Shown here in pieces: positions 27,640-38,099 of a DNA stretch of 64,000 bases; the first letter of the stretch is position 1, and every line of letters begins with the position of its first letter. The position numbers and the translations under genes were made by a program. Source of the stretch: Niebla homalea (taxonomy: Eukaryota > Ascomycota > Lecanoromycetes > Lecanorales > Ramalinaceae); NCBI GenBank assembly GCA_019925105.1, contig JAHGAU010000004.1, positions 1,426,001 to 1,490,000 on the forward strand, written 5' to 3'. A model generated the notes under the pieces. That model made no database searches. It saw only the letters and a program-made list of their open reading frames with translations, and was not told where the DNA came from.

Positions 27640-28720
27640 AATATTTTAATTTACTACTACCTTTTTCCGTATAGTTAAAATCATAAAGTTATTCTATATA
27701 TTTCTTCAGATTATTATTAAACTAATACTCAATCGGACTATAAAGGAAATATTCTTTAACCTTGTTATCATACTTATTATGCTTAAAAATAAAGTGGATA
27801 TAGCCACTAAAGTTCCTTTAAGTTCCTTTAAAAAAGTATCTCGGTAATAACAAAGATAACGTCTTACTTAAGCCTTAAGTATGTTAAATATTTATTAAAT
27901 AAGACTATAGTCCGGTGAATAAGGAGGTTAATAATCAGCAAAATAGCCCTTAAATTAATGACTTCACGTATACGGTCCTTGGAATAAGTATTAACGTTAT
28001 TTATATAAATTACGTATTAACGGCCAGAAAGAATATTATACTACGGTTAAAGCTTGTTAAAGATCCATTTATGAATATAATCGTTATTAAAGTAACCTTA
28101 GTTAAGAGCAGTATAGGGAAAATAGCTATTTAGTCTATATAAATTAGCATGGGAAACTACGTTTGTTTTGAATCAATTTTGACGTAATATCGGATTAAGT
28201 TATTAATTCGTCCGTCTTTTATAATATATTAATAGTTCTATTATTGAGATAATATCAATTAAAGAAAAAGAATTACTCCGCTTTATACGGATTATATTCA
28301 CTCATTAATCCTTTTATAAAATTTTACTCTAAGGGTATACTTGTTATGTAATATAACGGAATATATCTATTTCTTTTTAAATATTAATCAATAGTGTTCC
28401 TAAATACCGTAATGCTTTACTTTTCTTATAAGTATATTATTAATTTATCCTAAAAAGTATAAAAGCGTTATTTGAATTATGTCCGTATACTCGTTAATAC
28501 GGTTAGATATAGCTTATAGTTTATATTCAAACGGGTAACTATAGATTATAATAATTTGCTATATATCAATATACGGGTTTTTTATTTATATACTATCGAT
28601 ATAATGGTAATTATAGTATAAATAATGGCTTATACGTTCCAATAACACTTATAAAAGAGGCAAAAATCGCTATAAACAATCTTTTAATAAAATATCTTAA
28701 TTGTTATATTATTATTTAAG
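27640..28720 (-). pseudogene. Tc1/mariner (IS630-like) transposase remnant
   Basis: On the minus strand a DDE-type transposase can be read through stops between about 28,150 and 27,880. First comes a block YNILSGR.YVIYINNV, then TYSKDRIREVINLR, then YFADY.PPYSPDYSLI. These match the Tc1/mariner pattern (V.Y.DN...H.S...R, then L.PYSPD.NPIE), with stops where W or Q codons would be expected. TIRs were not found, so the element borders are approximate. The subfamily 2 MITE lies just to its right. Confidence 0.6.
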
Positions 28721-28776
28721 AATTTAATATTATACTTAAAGTTAATATTGTATTGCCGATTTAAGTATATACGATC

Positions 28777-29221
28777 TACTCCCCCAACCGGTACGGGATT
28801 GATCCCGCGGGATAGGTACGGTATAGGTAAGGGACCGGTACGGGATAGGGAAAGGGTACCCTTATCCCGTACCGGTAATAACGGTATAGGACCGGTACGG
28901 GACCGGGAAATATTAAGATACCGTTTTAATATTTATAGTATAATATATATTAAATTAATAAGAAAAAGAATCTAAGGATTAAATACTTAAAGTCAATCTT
29001 TTTCTTTAATAGGCTTAACGGCTCGCCTAATATTAAAAATAATATATTTTATACTTAAAATGGAAAGATATTTTATTAATAATCCCGGATCTTAATATTT
29101 CCCGGTTCCTTACCGGCGGGATAGGGACGGTACAAGAACGGGATATACCCTTATACCGTACCGGCCGGTATAGGAAGACCATAATTAAATCCCATCCCAT
29201 ACCGTCCCGGTTGGGGGAGTA
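28777..29221. mobile_element. 445-bp hAT MITE, subfamily 2
   Basis: It begins TACTCCCCCAACCGGTACGG and ends CCGTCCCGGTTGGGGGAGTA in inverted orientation. Each arm is about 140 bp (28,777-28,920 and 29,083-29,221), rich in ACGGGATAGG and ACCGGTACGGGA motifs and closing with GGGAAATATTAAGAT. The centre is an AT-rich spacer of about 160 bp. The target duplication is 8 bp: ATACGATC at 28,769-28,776 and ATACGATT at 29,222-29,229, differing by one C/T transition that RIP can explain. Size, architecture and the TACTCC terminus match the 443-bp subfamily 1 MITE, although the sequences differ. Confidence 0.8.
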
Positions 29222-29403
29222 ATACGATTACGATCGTTATTGGTTTAAGTAAAAATCGACGTTAATGATTTATATGGGAATCGAATATCAATCCTTAAAG
29301 TGGGTGCGCGCAAAAAAAATCCAAGGATTCCCAAGTAACTTATCCACGCTAAATCCCCGAAGGACTGGGCCAGGGGAACTAGATTCGAGCTCTCTTTTTG
29401 GTA
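29222..29403. other. Short less-mutated segment
   Basis: A roughly 180-bp stretch, mainly 29,265-29,400, has normal base composition and many CpA/TpG dinucleotides, unlike its surroundings. An open frame of 74 codons crosses it (29,265-29,489, TTG-type start) but resembles nothing I know and runs into the adjoining TIR. It may be a single-copy scrap that escaped RIP. Confidence 0.35.
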
Positions 29404-31221
29404 TATCCGAGAAGCTTGTAAATGCTTGGGTAAAAAAGAAATATATCTCTCCCGAGATTTTGGTAATTATTATTATGAAAAGTTATTAAAACGTAACGCT
29501 TGTTTTTTAACGTATTATCCTTGGATTACTTAATACGTTTTAAGATTTTTTTAATATCGTCTACCATTATATATAATATAAGAATTATAGATATTAAATT
29601 ATATCAATTTTGACTTATTTTATATTTATACTTATTATACTTATACTTATACTTATTATATTTATATTTATTACATTTTTATTTATTATATTTATACTTA
29701 TTATATTTATTTTCATTGTTACCGTTTTCATAACATTATAACTTTTATTTTAAAGTTTTATAATCTTTTTTAAAGCGATAATTTATTATGTTATAACGGA
29801 AATATTTGATTTTAAATTAATTATATTTACTATTCTTTATAATAAAATAAAAGAAACATTTAAAGTCTTCCTTAAAAAATTGTTTCAACTCTTAAAAGTA
29901 ATACTTTACTCAAGTTTTTAATATATGAAGAATAAATTTAATTAAATTATAATCCGGCGAATATAATAATAAATATATAATAATACCAATTTTAATTCCA
30001 ATAACTTTTTTAATCCGGGGAGAAATATAAATATTAACGTTATTTATGTAAACTATATTATTGTTACGGACAAGATGCGCATGGTGCGCATAGGACATGT
30101 TATCCTAGGAACAGGACAACTGTATATACGTATAGGACAGACTCTAGATAGCCCATTTGTCCTAAGGGAGAACCAACCATGATATACCCTACACTTATTA
30201 CCAATACACACATTGCGTCCATTACAATTATTAATAGTATAATAAACGTTATATTAAAATAAAAGCTTCTCAATAAACTATTACCAAAAGTTATTACCGT
30301 TATAATAACATTTTTTCGTAAATATGTATAATAAATATTTATTTATTATAAAGGTCGGTAAAATCGATTATATTTTCTTTTAATTAATATTTATAAAAAA
30401 AAAATTGATTTATTAATAAGAGAAATTCTTAATTACTTATATCTAAAGTTAATATCGCAAAATTATTATCATAAGGATATTATCGTAAGGATATTATTAT
30501 AAAAATTTTAATAAAATTTTGGTGTATTAATAAAATTTTAATTTATTAATAACTTTAAGCTTAAGAAGTAACTTAATAATAACGACTAATTAATAGATAA
30601 AGTAATTATTATTATCCGCTTATTATATAATCCATAAAAAACGGGTTTGATTGCCGCTTTATTAACCCTTTCTAGGGTTTATCCCTTACTCTTTTAAGAT
30701 AATTAATAATCTATTACGGGATAGTTATTATATTACTTTTTTCAAAAATACTAATAAAGCTTATTTTAAATTGTTAAAGGGTAATAATTTTAACATTTAA
30801 GTGATATCCTTAAGGCCGCGCCGTAAGTTAAAGCCTTAAAATTAATTTTTTTAAGATTAATAAAATAATTTTATTTACTTATACTTCTATATATATTTTT
30901 CTTATTTATAAGTTATAACTCAATAAATATATATTTTATTAATAAAAACGGACAGCTTTTGATAATTATAAAGTAAAGAATAAATATTATTTTTAATAAG
31001 AAAGTCGATCTTATAATAAATTATAATTATATTTACGTCAATGGCTATAAATAAATAATTATTAACTTTATAGTACCAGAAATCTACTTATTAATATAAT
31101 AATTAAGTAATACGTATAATAATAGACGTTACATAAGGCCTTAATAAATATATATAATGGTAATTAAAATCTCGGGAGAAATACGTTTTTTTGCCAAGTA
31201 TTTATAAGCTTCTCGGATATA
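29404..31221. mobile_element. 1.8-kb TIR DNA transposon remnant
   Basis: About 80-bp inverted repeats bound this segment. The left end reads TATCCGAGAAGCTTGTAAAT (from 29,404) and the right end, reverse-complemented, TATCCGAGAAGCTTATAAAT (ending 31,221), with TA on both outer sides. Size and TA duplication fit a Tc1/mariner or pogo (Fot1-like) element, but no transposase motif could be read. A GC-richer scrap with several TAGGACA words lies at 30,070-30,240, and TTATACTTAT-type short repeats at 29,630-29,720. The right TIR ends where GC island A starts. Confidence 0.6.
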
Positions 31222-31223
31222 CT

Positions 31224-31732
31224 AATTACAGGACGTCAAGCGGCCTTGCTGGCCATGCGTACGAAGCTGATGCGTTAGCGGTTATACAACAACTGACCTC
31301 TTTAAAGATTTATTTGACCCCAGTCATATCTACAGAGCCGGCCCGACTTCTAGGTGCATAGGCACTAAAAGGCTAGTAAACGTGTGAAACAAGTGACGAA
31401 TGAAATGGTACCGACATGCAGAATGGCTTTCTCGGGTGTTATTCCTACGATAACCTTGCATGATGATGATGATGTGCTGTGACTTGCACAGTATATCAAA
31501 GCTTGATAATTGGATAGCAAAAGTGGTTGAGGAGAGTGCTTTCCCGTCCTCCTACGTCATAAAATTGAAAGACTAACTATGCTCTTGGGCTGTTCAACGC
31601 GCCCAACCAGGATGGCACAAACCGCTGATACAGAAACGGGGCGCGTTGCGCATGGTGCTAAACGGTCTAGTTGTAGAAACGAGCCCCGTTTCTACTCTGC
31701 ATGCTTGAGTTATACTCCCATCCATCTCACTC
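31224..31732. other. Left flank of GC island A, non-coding
   Basis: Base composition switches to normal at about 31,225. No gene is seen. Near the 3' end of the neighbouring minus-strand gene lies a perfect 11-bp inverted repeat: AGAAACGGGGC at 31,632-31,642 and GCCCCGTTTCT at 31,683-31,693, 40-100 nt beyond its stop codon. A short ATGATGATGATG run occurs at about 31,459. Confidence 0.5.
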
Positions 31733-32527
31733 CTATACAGCCGCCGAGATAGCCGAAGCCATCATGTAGAAAGCAGTGCCGGGTTCTAGAGGAATACCCG
31801 TCAAGTGCAGCCCATTCTTGGTTGTGACACCATCGACAGGCTCTTCGTCATCAACACCGATCCTGTCCGAAAAACCCCAAGTGTGCTCGACGTGGGCATG
31901 TGTTGGCAAGTCCTTGTTGCCACCATTCTCGTTCTTAAGGCTCGGGAACTTTGTTATCGTCGTCCTCAACACCAGACGCGCGTTTTGCGGCAAGGGCACG
32001 TAACCTGGCAGTAGAAACGTCGCCCGTTTTTCGGGAAAGTCAAGCTCCATCCACGAGCCGCGCTCGGCTGCGCCTAAGTTGATCGCGAGCCCGAACTTGT
32101 GCTCCACGCCGCGCTGCACAACGGCCGCGCAAAATTCGGCGACGAAGGCCGGGTACGCCGCCAGGTCCGGTCCTCCCTCGATCGTTGTGTACTCAAACGC
32201 CTGAAGATCGCCCGAGTCATCCACAATGTAGTTGCAGCCGTAGACCTTGCCTGCCACGTCGGGCGTCATGGGCTCCAGGAAAGGGATCTTCCCGTGAGGC
32301 GGCGCGTTTAACTCGCGTACCGCCAAGATCTCGTCTTTGTTCAGATGGAAGTGGATGTGAATCAATTTGACACAGACACTCGCCGGCATGTCGTGCATGT
32401 CCAAGAGCTTTCTCAGGTAGTTGAGGTCGTCTGCGTAGGCCTCAGCGACATGTCCCATGTCATGGATGAAGGGGATCCGGTTGTACAGCGACGCCGAGGG
32501 GTAGGTGTTCTTGACCACTCCCATCAT
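31733..32527 (-). CDS. Conserved-looking hypothetical protein, 264 aa
   Basis: Intact single-exon frame of 264 residues from the ATG at 32,527 to a TAG at 31,733. The frame is open 23 codons further upstream to a TTG, but a eukaryotic gene should use the tandem ATG pair at 32,527/32,524; an upstream exon cannot be excluded. Visible features: an N-terminal block LYNRIPFIHDMGHVAEAY (residues 14-31), a His-rich strand CVKLIHIHFHL (52-62), PPHGKIPFLEPM (76-87), an acidic stretch, and a second His block THAHVEHTWGF (209-219). There is no signal peptide or membrane segment. The regular alternation suggests a globular beta-rich cytosolic protein, and the paired histidine blocks could bind a metal, but that is speculation. 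I do not recognise a characterised family. Codon use and GC content contrast sharply with the RIPped flanks, so it is under selection or recently acquired. Confidence 0.75.
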   Translation of the reverse strand: MMGVVKNTYPSASLYNRIPFIHDMGHVAEAYADDLNYLRKLLDMHDMPASVCVKLIHIHFHLNKDEILAVRELNAPPHGKIPFLEPMTPDVAGKVYGCNYIVDDSGDLQAFEYTTIEGGPDLAAYPAFVAEFCAAVVQRGVEHKFGLAINLGAAERGSWMELDFPEKRATFLLPGYVPLPQNARLVLRTTITKFPSLKNENGGNKDLPTHAHVEHTWGFSDRIGVDDEEPVDGVTTKNGLHLTGIPLEPGTAFYMMASAISAAV

Positions 32528-33372
32528 GTCAGAGCGATCGTCAGAGTGATGGTGTCTGCAGTTATCTATTTGGGTTTGACAGTGCTGGGGAATCAAGGAA
32601 CAAAATGCGAGTTAAAGTACGCCGGCGTAAGTGTGTTTTTGTTATTGTACGAGAAGAGCAAGAGCGACTCTTATCTTTCTCCCGACGGGGGGGTGGCTAA
32701 GGCAACAAGGCATCCATGCCAACGCAGAGAATTTGCGAGAGCAAACCATTAGCCAAACAGAAGCGATTTTGTTCGGCTCTGCTGAGACCCCGCTCTGAGG
32801 TTGCATCCCCATACCACCTTGGGAAGGGCAGGGTACCACCCTGCCCTTATACTAGTGGTCAGAGGTGGTTGACTCATGGTCTTGATCACCACACGCTTTC
32901 CATTCTGGCGGGCATCGGTGGCAGCCCGCTGCGCATTCTTATGGGTGAAGTCACACTCGACTAGGCGATAGCAGGATGGAAAAGCTCTTAGCTGCGCTCT
33001 TTTTTTAAATGGCCTGTGCGGCCGGCAAATTAGGCTAATTGGGTATGCTGCCCGTCCCCGCAACTCTCAAAAAGAGAATACCCAACGGGTACCACGCCAA
33101 GCCCGCATTCCGCCCCAACCCGCTCTCTCCACCCGAAGCAAAGCCTCAAATTCAGGGTCTCTGGCTATGCCCCCTCTATCGGTGGGTCCTGCTCACCAGG
33201 CTCCCAGGTGTGCCTCCTGAAGCTCAAGGCCCGGGGAACCAAGGATACCAGTTGTCTTTGTGTGCGATATTCTACACTGTGGAGTGGGATCATTAGAACG
33301 AAAACGCTTGAAAAACAGCAGTCCAGTAATCTAATTGCAACTAATGGCGCCCTTGAAAGTAGCTGAGACTTC
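32528..33372. other. Intergenic region of island A
   Basis: About 845 bp between two minus-strand genes. Several overlapping open frames exist on both strands but none has a convincing start or family. A strong hairpin sits at 32,826-32,846: GGGCAGGGT, ACC, ACCCTGCCC, a perfect 9-bp stem with a 3-nt centre. The region should hold the promoter of the 264-aa gene and the 3' end of the kinase gene. Confidence 0.5.
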
Positions 33373-35070
33373 TTAACACTGGAATGCCAGGGCACTCCTG
33401 TTGAAAGCATCCGCCATCCCATCATAGACCCTCTGAACAGCCACCTGGTCCATCTCAGTACCCGTGAAAATCTTCCCATCACGCATAGGGAAGATCAGCG
33501 CGTGTAGGTCCTTAGCCAGACCTCGAAGAGGAGCGAAGTCAGAAGGAAACTCGTCCAGAATTCCTTCAAAGCCCTCAGGGCTCATGTCGGCGGCCTTATC
33601 CCGGCCGAGAGCACCGAAGTCCATGCTACACCATTTCCAGAGTCGCGATGTCTTTGGCATGCCTTTCAGTATGTCATTCGCCTCGTCATGCACGCGATCG
33701 TTCGCAATAGCGATCCATAGAAATACGTAGAACAGTGACTCCAAGTCGTGCCGATACGTATGCCGTTGTCCGGAGAGAATGCCAATGGCCATGAACCCAT
33801 CTGATCCAACCATTGGCTCAACAGGACGGACGTTTTCGAGATCGAGCGCGAAGTTAAAATCGAGCAAGACACCCTTAGGGCTGTCTGCGCTGTGCTGTGG
33901 GGTGATGATCAAATTCTTGATGGCGACGTCGCGATGGAGGATCCTCGCATTCATGTAGAGAGATTGAAGAGCCTTAACAAGGTCGCGCAAGACCTCTAAA
34001 AGCTCGGGGATCGATGTAAACTGTCGGATCGGACGGCCTAGAGGGGTGGTTGCGACGCACGAGAATGTCCGGTTGACAAAGGTTTGAGGAAAGTGCAGCC
34101 CATGGCGAAGGTCGGCGATGTTCACCAAGTCCTGATAGGCTAGGAGCTGGATGACGCCCCAGGCATTGCGCTCATGCGCCCGCTGCAGTAGGCGGAGCTC
34201 AGTGGGCTCTTCCTCCTCTCGCCAGGAAAACTTGATGACAGTGCCTGGTTCCCCGATGGTCGATGTCGAGGCCACATAGCAAGTTGTTCCGGGCCCGACT
34301 ATGTAGTCCGCCGTCGCAATCAACTCTGGTCGAAGGTGGAACTTGTCGTGCTGATGAAATGTGACATAGCTGTCCGATCCAGGTGCAAGACTCTTTACAA
34401 AAGTGTTGAACCCGGCTTCCTCATCACTCATCAAAGTGTAGCCGGCCAAAGCCCGCACCAGCAGGTCAGGTCTCTGTGCCAGGTCGAGCTTCTCGCTGCT
34501 GTAGGCCCCCGACCGATCAAAAACCCAGAGCTCCAGCGTAGTACCGCGGACCAGGAACCCGTGTACAAAGCATCGAGCCGACTGGACCTTGAACACCTGC
34601 TGGGCTCGCTCGCAGAAGCGCAGAATATCGTCGTCGTCGTCATCAGCCATGACGGGGGCACTATCATGATGGAGTTCACCAAACACTCGGGTGCTGCCTG
34701 CAACGGACTGGATATCGGATGTCTCGAGGTAGATGCCGGTCCGAGCTTTGCTACCCGTATTGCTGAGCGGCTTGCTGTGGAAGCGGAAGTTGGCTTGGTC
34801 GACTGCGAAGAACAGGGTCTGGAATTCGGCAAGCCATTCTACCAGCGCATCGAAGTGAGCAATGCCAGGGACACCGGCAGACAACTTGCTAACGATCTTG
34901 GCTGACTTTTTTTCTTGCAATTTTTTCTGGACCACTACGGACCAAGGCTTCCCCTCGAAGTACTTGGCAAAGAGACCATTAACGTTGCGGAAGATGTTGC
35001 CTTCCAACTCGTCTCGGAGAGATTGATGGGAGGCATCGGTTGGCGTGAGAGGAGGGAATACAGACGACAT
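33373..35070 (-). CDS. FunK1-type fungal protein kinase, 565 aa
   Basis: Intact frame of 565 residues, ATG at 35,070, TAA at 33,373. The N-terminal part contains the FunK1 signature GTTLELWVFDRSGAYSSEKL (176-195). The kinase core follows: a VIK lysine at about 280, a Glu of the following helix at about 291, the catalytic loop ILHRDVAIKNLII (HRD 379-381, Asn 386), the metal-binding LLDFN (Asp 404; DFN replaces DFG), and the FunK1-typical GILSGQRHTYRHDLESLFYV (430-449). All key catalytic residues are present, so an active Ser/Thr-type kinase is likely; substrates are unknown for this family. FunK1 genes are expanded in many mushrooms and some Pezizomycotina. An Asp run (143-148) precedes the core. 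There is no membrane segment or signal peptide. The gene sits alone in a 4-kb GC island between RIPped transposons. Confidence 0.9.
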   Translation of the reverse strand: MSSVFPPLTPTDASHQSLRDELEGNIFRNVNGLFAKYFEGKPWSVVVQKKLQEKKSAKIVSKLSAGVPGIAHFDALVEWLAEFQTLFFAVDQANFRFHSKPLSNTGSKARTGIYLETSDIQSVAGSTRVFGELHHDSAPVMADDDDDDILRFCERAQQVFKVQSARCFVHGFLVRGTTLELWVFDRSGAYSSEKLDLAQRPDLLVRALAGYTLMSDEEAGFNTFVKSLAPGSDSYVTFHQHDKFHLRPELIATADYIVGPGTTCYVASTSTIGEPGTVIKFSWREEEEPTELRLLQRAHERNAWGVIQLLAYQDLVNIADLRHGLHFPQTFVNRTFSCVATTPLGRPIRQFTSIPELLEVLRDLVKALQSLYMNARILHRDVAIKNLIITPQHSADSPKGVLLDFNFALDLENVRPVEPMVGSDGFMAIGILSGQRHTYRHDLESLFYVFLWIAIANDRVHDEANDILKGMPKTSRLWKWCSMDFGALGRDKAADMSPEGFEGILDEFPSDFAPLRGLAKDLHALIFPMRDGKIFTGTEMDQVAVQRVYDGMADAFNRSALAFQC

Positions 35071-35430
35071 GGCATTCGATAGGTGTCCTGTGAGAACAGC
35101 TAGCGTTGGTAAGCTTTACAGACAGACCTCTGAGGGAATTGGGGGGCAAACTTAGTGCCAATCTCGCACGTATGGGCATGGACATAGGCTGAACTTGATA
35201 AAAGGAAGGCAAAAGGACTCCCAGGTTCCTTAGTGGGGCCACGACAGAGGTGGTGTTGGAATCAAAAAGGTTCATTTTCACCAAATTTAGAAGAGAAAGG
35301 CGACGAGCAAGCGGCGGGCGAAACAAATCAAGTGTTCCAAAGTGGGGCAACTAGCGCATCCTCAGATATTTAGCGTGCTTAAAATCGATGTCGTTCCCTT
35401 GGTATTTGCGACTCCATCCGGATTTCGTAG
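35071..35430. other. Upstream region of the FunK1 gene
   Basis: Normal-composition sequence of 360 bp that should contain the promoter and 5' leader of the kinase gene. I see no clear TATA box. A 123-codon minus-strand frame (34,979-35,350) overlaps the gene start in another phase and is regarded as a shadow. The switch back to RIP-type AT-rich DNA at about 35,430 is abrupt. Confidence 0.4.
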
Positions 35431-37473
35431 AATTTATATATAGATTAATGGATTTATAATAGTCTTAATATATTATATTAATCTTTTAATATTAAAGCTC
35501 TTAAATGGCTTATAAGTAATTAATTAAATATAATATAAGTTTCTTGCCTTTTTTACCATAACGAAATATAATTAAAGTTTCATAATTAAATCAAATAAGT
35601 ATTATATAACCGCATAATAGTTATATAAAAGATTACTATAGTTATCCGCCGTTAATATATGGTTATCCAGCGTTAAAACCCCCCCAAATACCCCTAATAA
35701 CTCCTTTAAGAATTCTCTTTTTTTTATGTTTCTTTTACTCAAACTCTTCAGGGAAAAGCCCTATATATTTATAAGAATATCTATATAGTTACGTATTTAA
35801 TAGTTAAATATACGTTTATATAATTAAGGAACGTATAAATTATTAATTATTAATGGTACGGATGGTTATTATAACGTTTATTAAAAATAAAAGGATATAT
35901 TAAATATAATTATAAATAAACATATATAGGTTTTAATCTTTTTAAACCTTATATTGAAATTTTATAATCCAATTTAACCTTCATAATATAGTTTATCCGT
36001 TATATTTTCTTAACTTTTTTCGATTATATTTTTATTATATTTAAATCCTTAAATTTTAAATAAAACAATATATATAATATCTTAAATCTTAAAATCTTAA
36101 TGCTTTTTATTTTATTATATTATATTATATCGATATTCCGGGGGTAAAGTTATTATAAAATTTATATTATATCTTTATTGATTTTAGGATAATAACGGCG
36201 AACAAAGAACCTAAGATAGTTTAGGCGGAGACCTGTATAACTAATTTATATAGGAGTAAATTAAATAGAATAAGTACGATGAACGATATAAAATAATCAT
36301 AAAAGAAGAAAGGGTTATTAATTAAGCGGCGGTAGAATATTCTAAGGGACATAATAAAAGAGCTATAAATAAGTAATAATATTAATAAAGGAAAGACTTA
36401 AAAGGGATATTAGAAATAAGAAAATAACGTAATATTTCATAAAACGCGTAAAATCAAAAATCAAAAATCAAAAATAAATGGAAAATAACGGTAAAAGCTT
36501 TCGAAAGTCTCCTCAAAGTAGATTGAACGGTAATTATACTTACGATATAATTAATAGTACGTATAAAACTCAAGGAATATAAAAATATTATAAATAAATA
36601 AGTATGATATAGAAAGAAAAAAAGAAAACGGAAGAAAAAAGGATAACTTAAAGATTAACCGGGGGAATAATAATAATAACCGCGCGACCGGCAATATGAA
36701 GATTAAGGTTATAAGCGGAAAAAATAATAAAAGTTATAGAAACGTTAATGAAAATACCGGTTATTTAAGGAACTAAAAAAATAATCAGAAAGGCGGAAAC
36801 GTTAAAGCGGGTAGGAATATTGATAAAACGGATTGATAACGGGAATAAAAGAGAAATTTCAATAAAAATGGATTTACTTTACTTAATTAAAACGTTTAAA
36901 GTAATAAAAATCCTTGACGGAATAAATAATAATAACGCGGAAACCATAAAGGAAGGATATATTATTCTATATAATATCCTTAAAGGTAAAAAAAAGTTTA
37001 AAGAAACGGATAATATAAATCGATAAGGGTATATTGAAATTAACAAAGGTATTAAGTTAATCCTTTACGGTCGTAATAACCGGGTAATATTTAATATAGT
37101 TTAATAAAGATAATAAATAGCCGGCTATGAAGAAAATATTATTCTTTATTTAAGGTTAAAAATAATTAACTTTAAGTTCGCTTTAATAGCGAAACGCTTG
37201 AATATATATAAACCGATAAAAAATTAATTCATAATCTTTTTAATTATAATAATAATAAGGATATATAACGATAACTTAAATAAAGGAAATATTAAAAGGG
37301 GAACTTTTAAATTAATAAGGCCTTAAGATAAAACGGTAAATATCCGTTAATACTTATAAAAATTAAAGATACGGATATATTATTATGAAATACAGTAACG
37401 TAAGGATAGACGTAATATACGTAAAAGGGTATAATAGGTATAAATATTGAAGGCTTATAGGGAAAAGTTCAAT
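35431..37473. other. AT-rich degraded repeat left of the hAT element
   Basis: RIP-type sequence without a recognisable gene. The right half (36,180-37,470) is purine-rich on the plus strand, as if from a Lys/Glu/Asn-rich protein, and one 68-codon frame (36,820-37,026, ATA-type start) remains open. A short direct repeat of AAAATCA units lies at 36,448-36,475. It is the target into which the 8.2-kb hAT inserted, so it should continue to the right of 45,654. Confidence 0.4.
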
Positions 37474-37481
37474 AAAGAACA

Positions 37482-37645
37482 TACTCCGGGAAGCGGGACG
37501 GGATATATCCCATGGGATAGGGATAGGATAGGGATGGGATAGGGATGGGATAGGGATAGGATAGGATGGAGTCGCTTTTATCCTATCCCATATTAGCTTA
37601 GGATAAAACGGGATAAAATCGGAATATATTAAGATCTTAATGGCG
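37482..37645 (+). repeat. Left terminal inverted repeat of the hAT element
   Basis: Starts TACTCCGGGAAGCGGGACGG, then ATATATCCCATGGGATAGGG followed by four or five GGGATAGG-type repeats, and closes with AATATATTAAGATCTTAA. The internal G-rich repeats resemble subterminal transposase-binding motifs of other hAT elements (inference). Confidence 0.8.
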
Positions 37646-37689
37646 GATTAAATAAAACGCATTATAAATAAAATAAAGAGTTTTCGGGC

Positions 37690-37985
37690 TAATAATTATA
37701 AAACTAATTATAAAACTAATTATAAAACTAATTATAAAACTAATTATAAAACTAATTATAAAACTAATTATAAAACTAATTATAAAACTAATTATAAAAC
37801 TAATTATAAAACTAATTATAAAACTAATTATAAAACTAATTATAAAACTAATTATAAAACTAATTATAAAACTAATTATAAAACTAATTATAAAACTAAT
37901 TATAAAACTAATTATAAAACTAATTATAAAACTAATTATAAAACTAATTATAAAACTAATTATAAAACTAATTATAAAAATAATT
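37690..37985. repeat. 12-bp minisatellite (CTAATTATAAAA)n
   Basis: About 24 almost perfect copies of the 12-mer CTAATTATAAAA. It is in the same position relative to the TIR as the array at 20,881-21,225, but its unit (reverse complement TTTTATAATTAG) differs from that array's TAATTATCTTTR and is far more homogeneous. Confidence 0.95.
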
Positions 37986-38099
37986 ATAAGGATAATTAAA
38001 AAAGTTATATAAGTTATAATATTAAAAGCTTAGTTTATTATATAGCTTTATTATAACGTTATAAAAAAGCTTAAGTAATATTACTTTAAATCTTTTTAC

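Noticed and set aside
28748..28975. 75-codon plus-strand frame
   Set aside because: It starts at a TTG and translates the left arm of the subfamily 2 MITE.
32345..32752. 135-codon plus-strand frame opposite the 264-aa gene
   Set aside because: It is antisense to a frame with much better protein character and has no recognisable domain.
34336..34905. 189-codon plus-strand frame inside the FunK1 gene
   Set aside because: It is antisense to clear kinase coding sequence.
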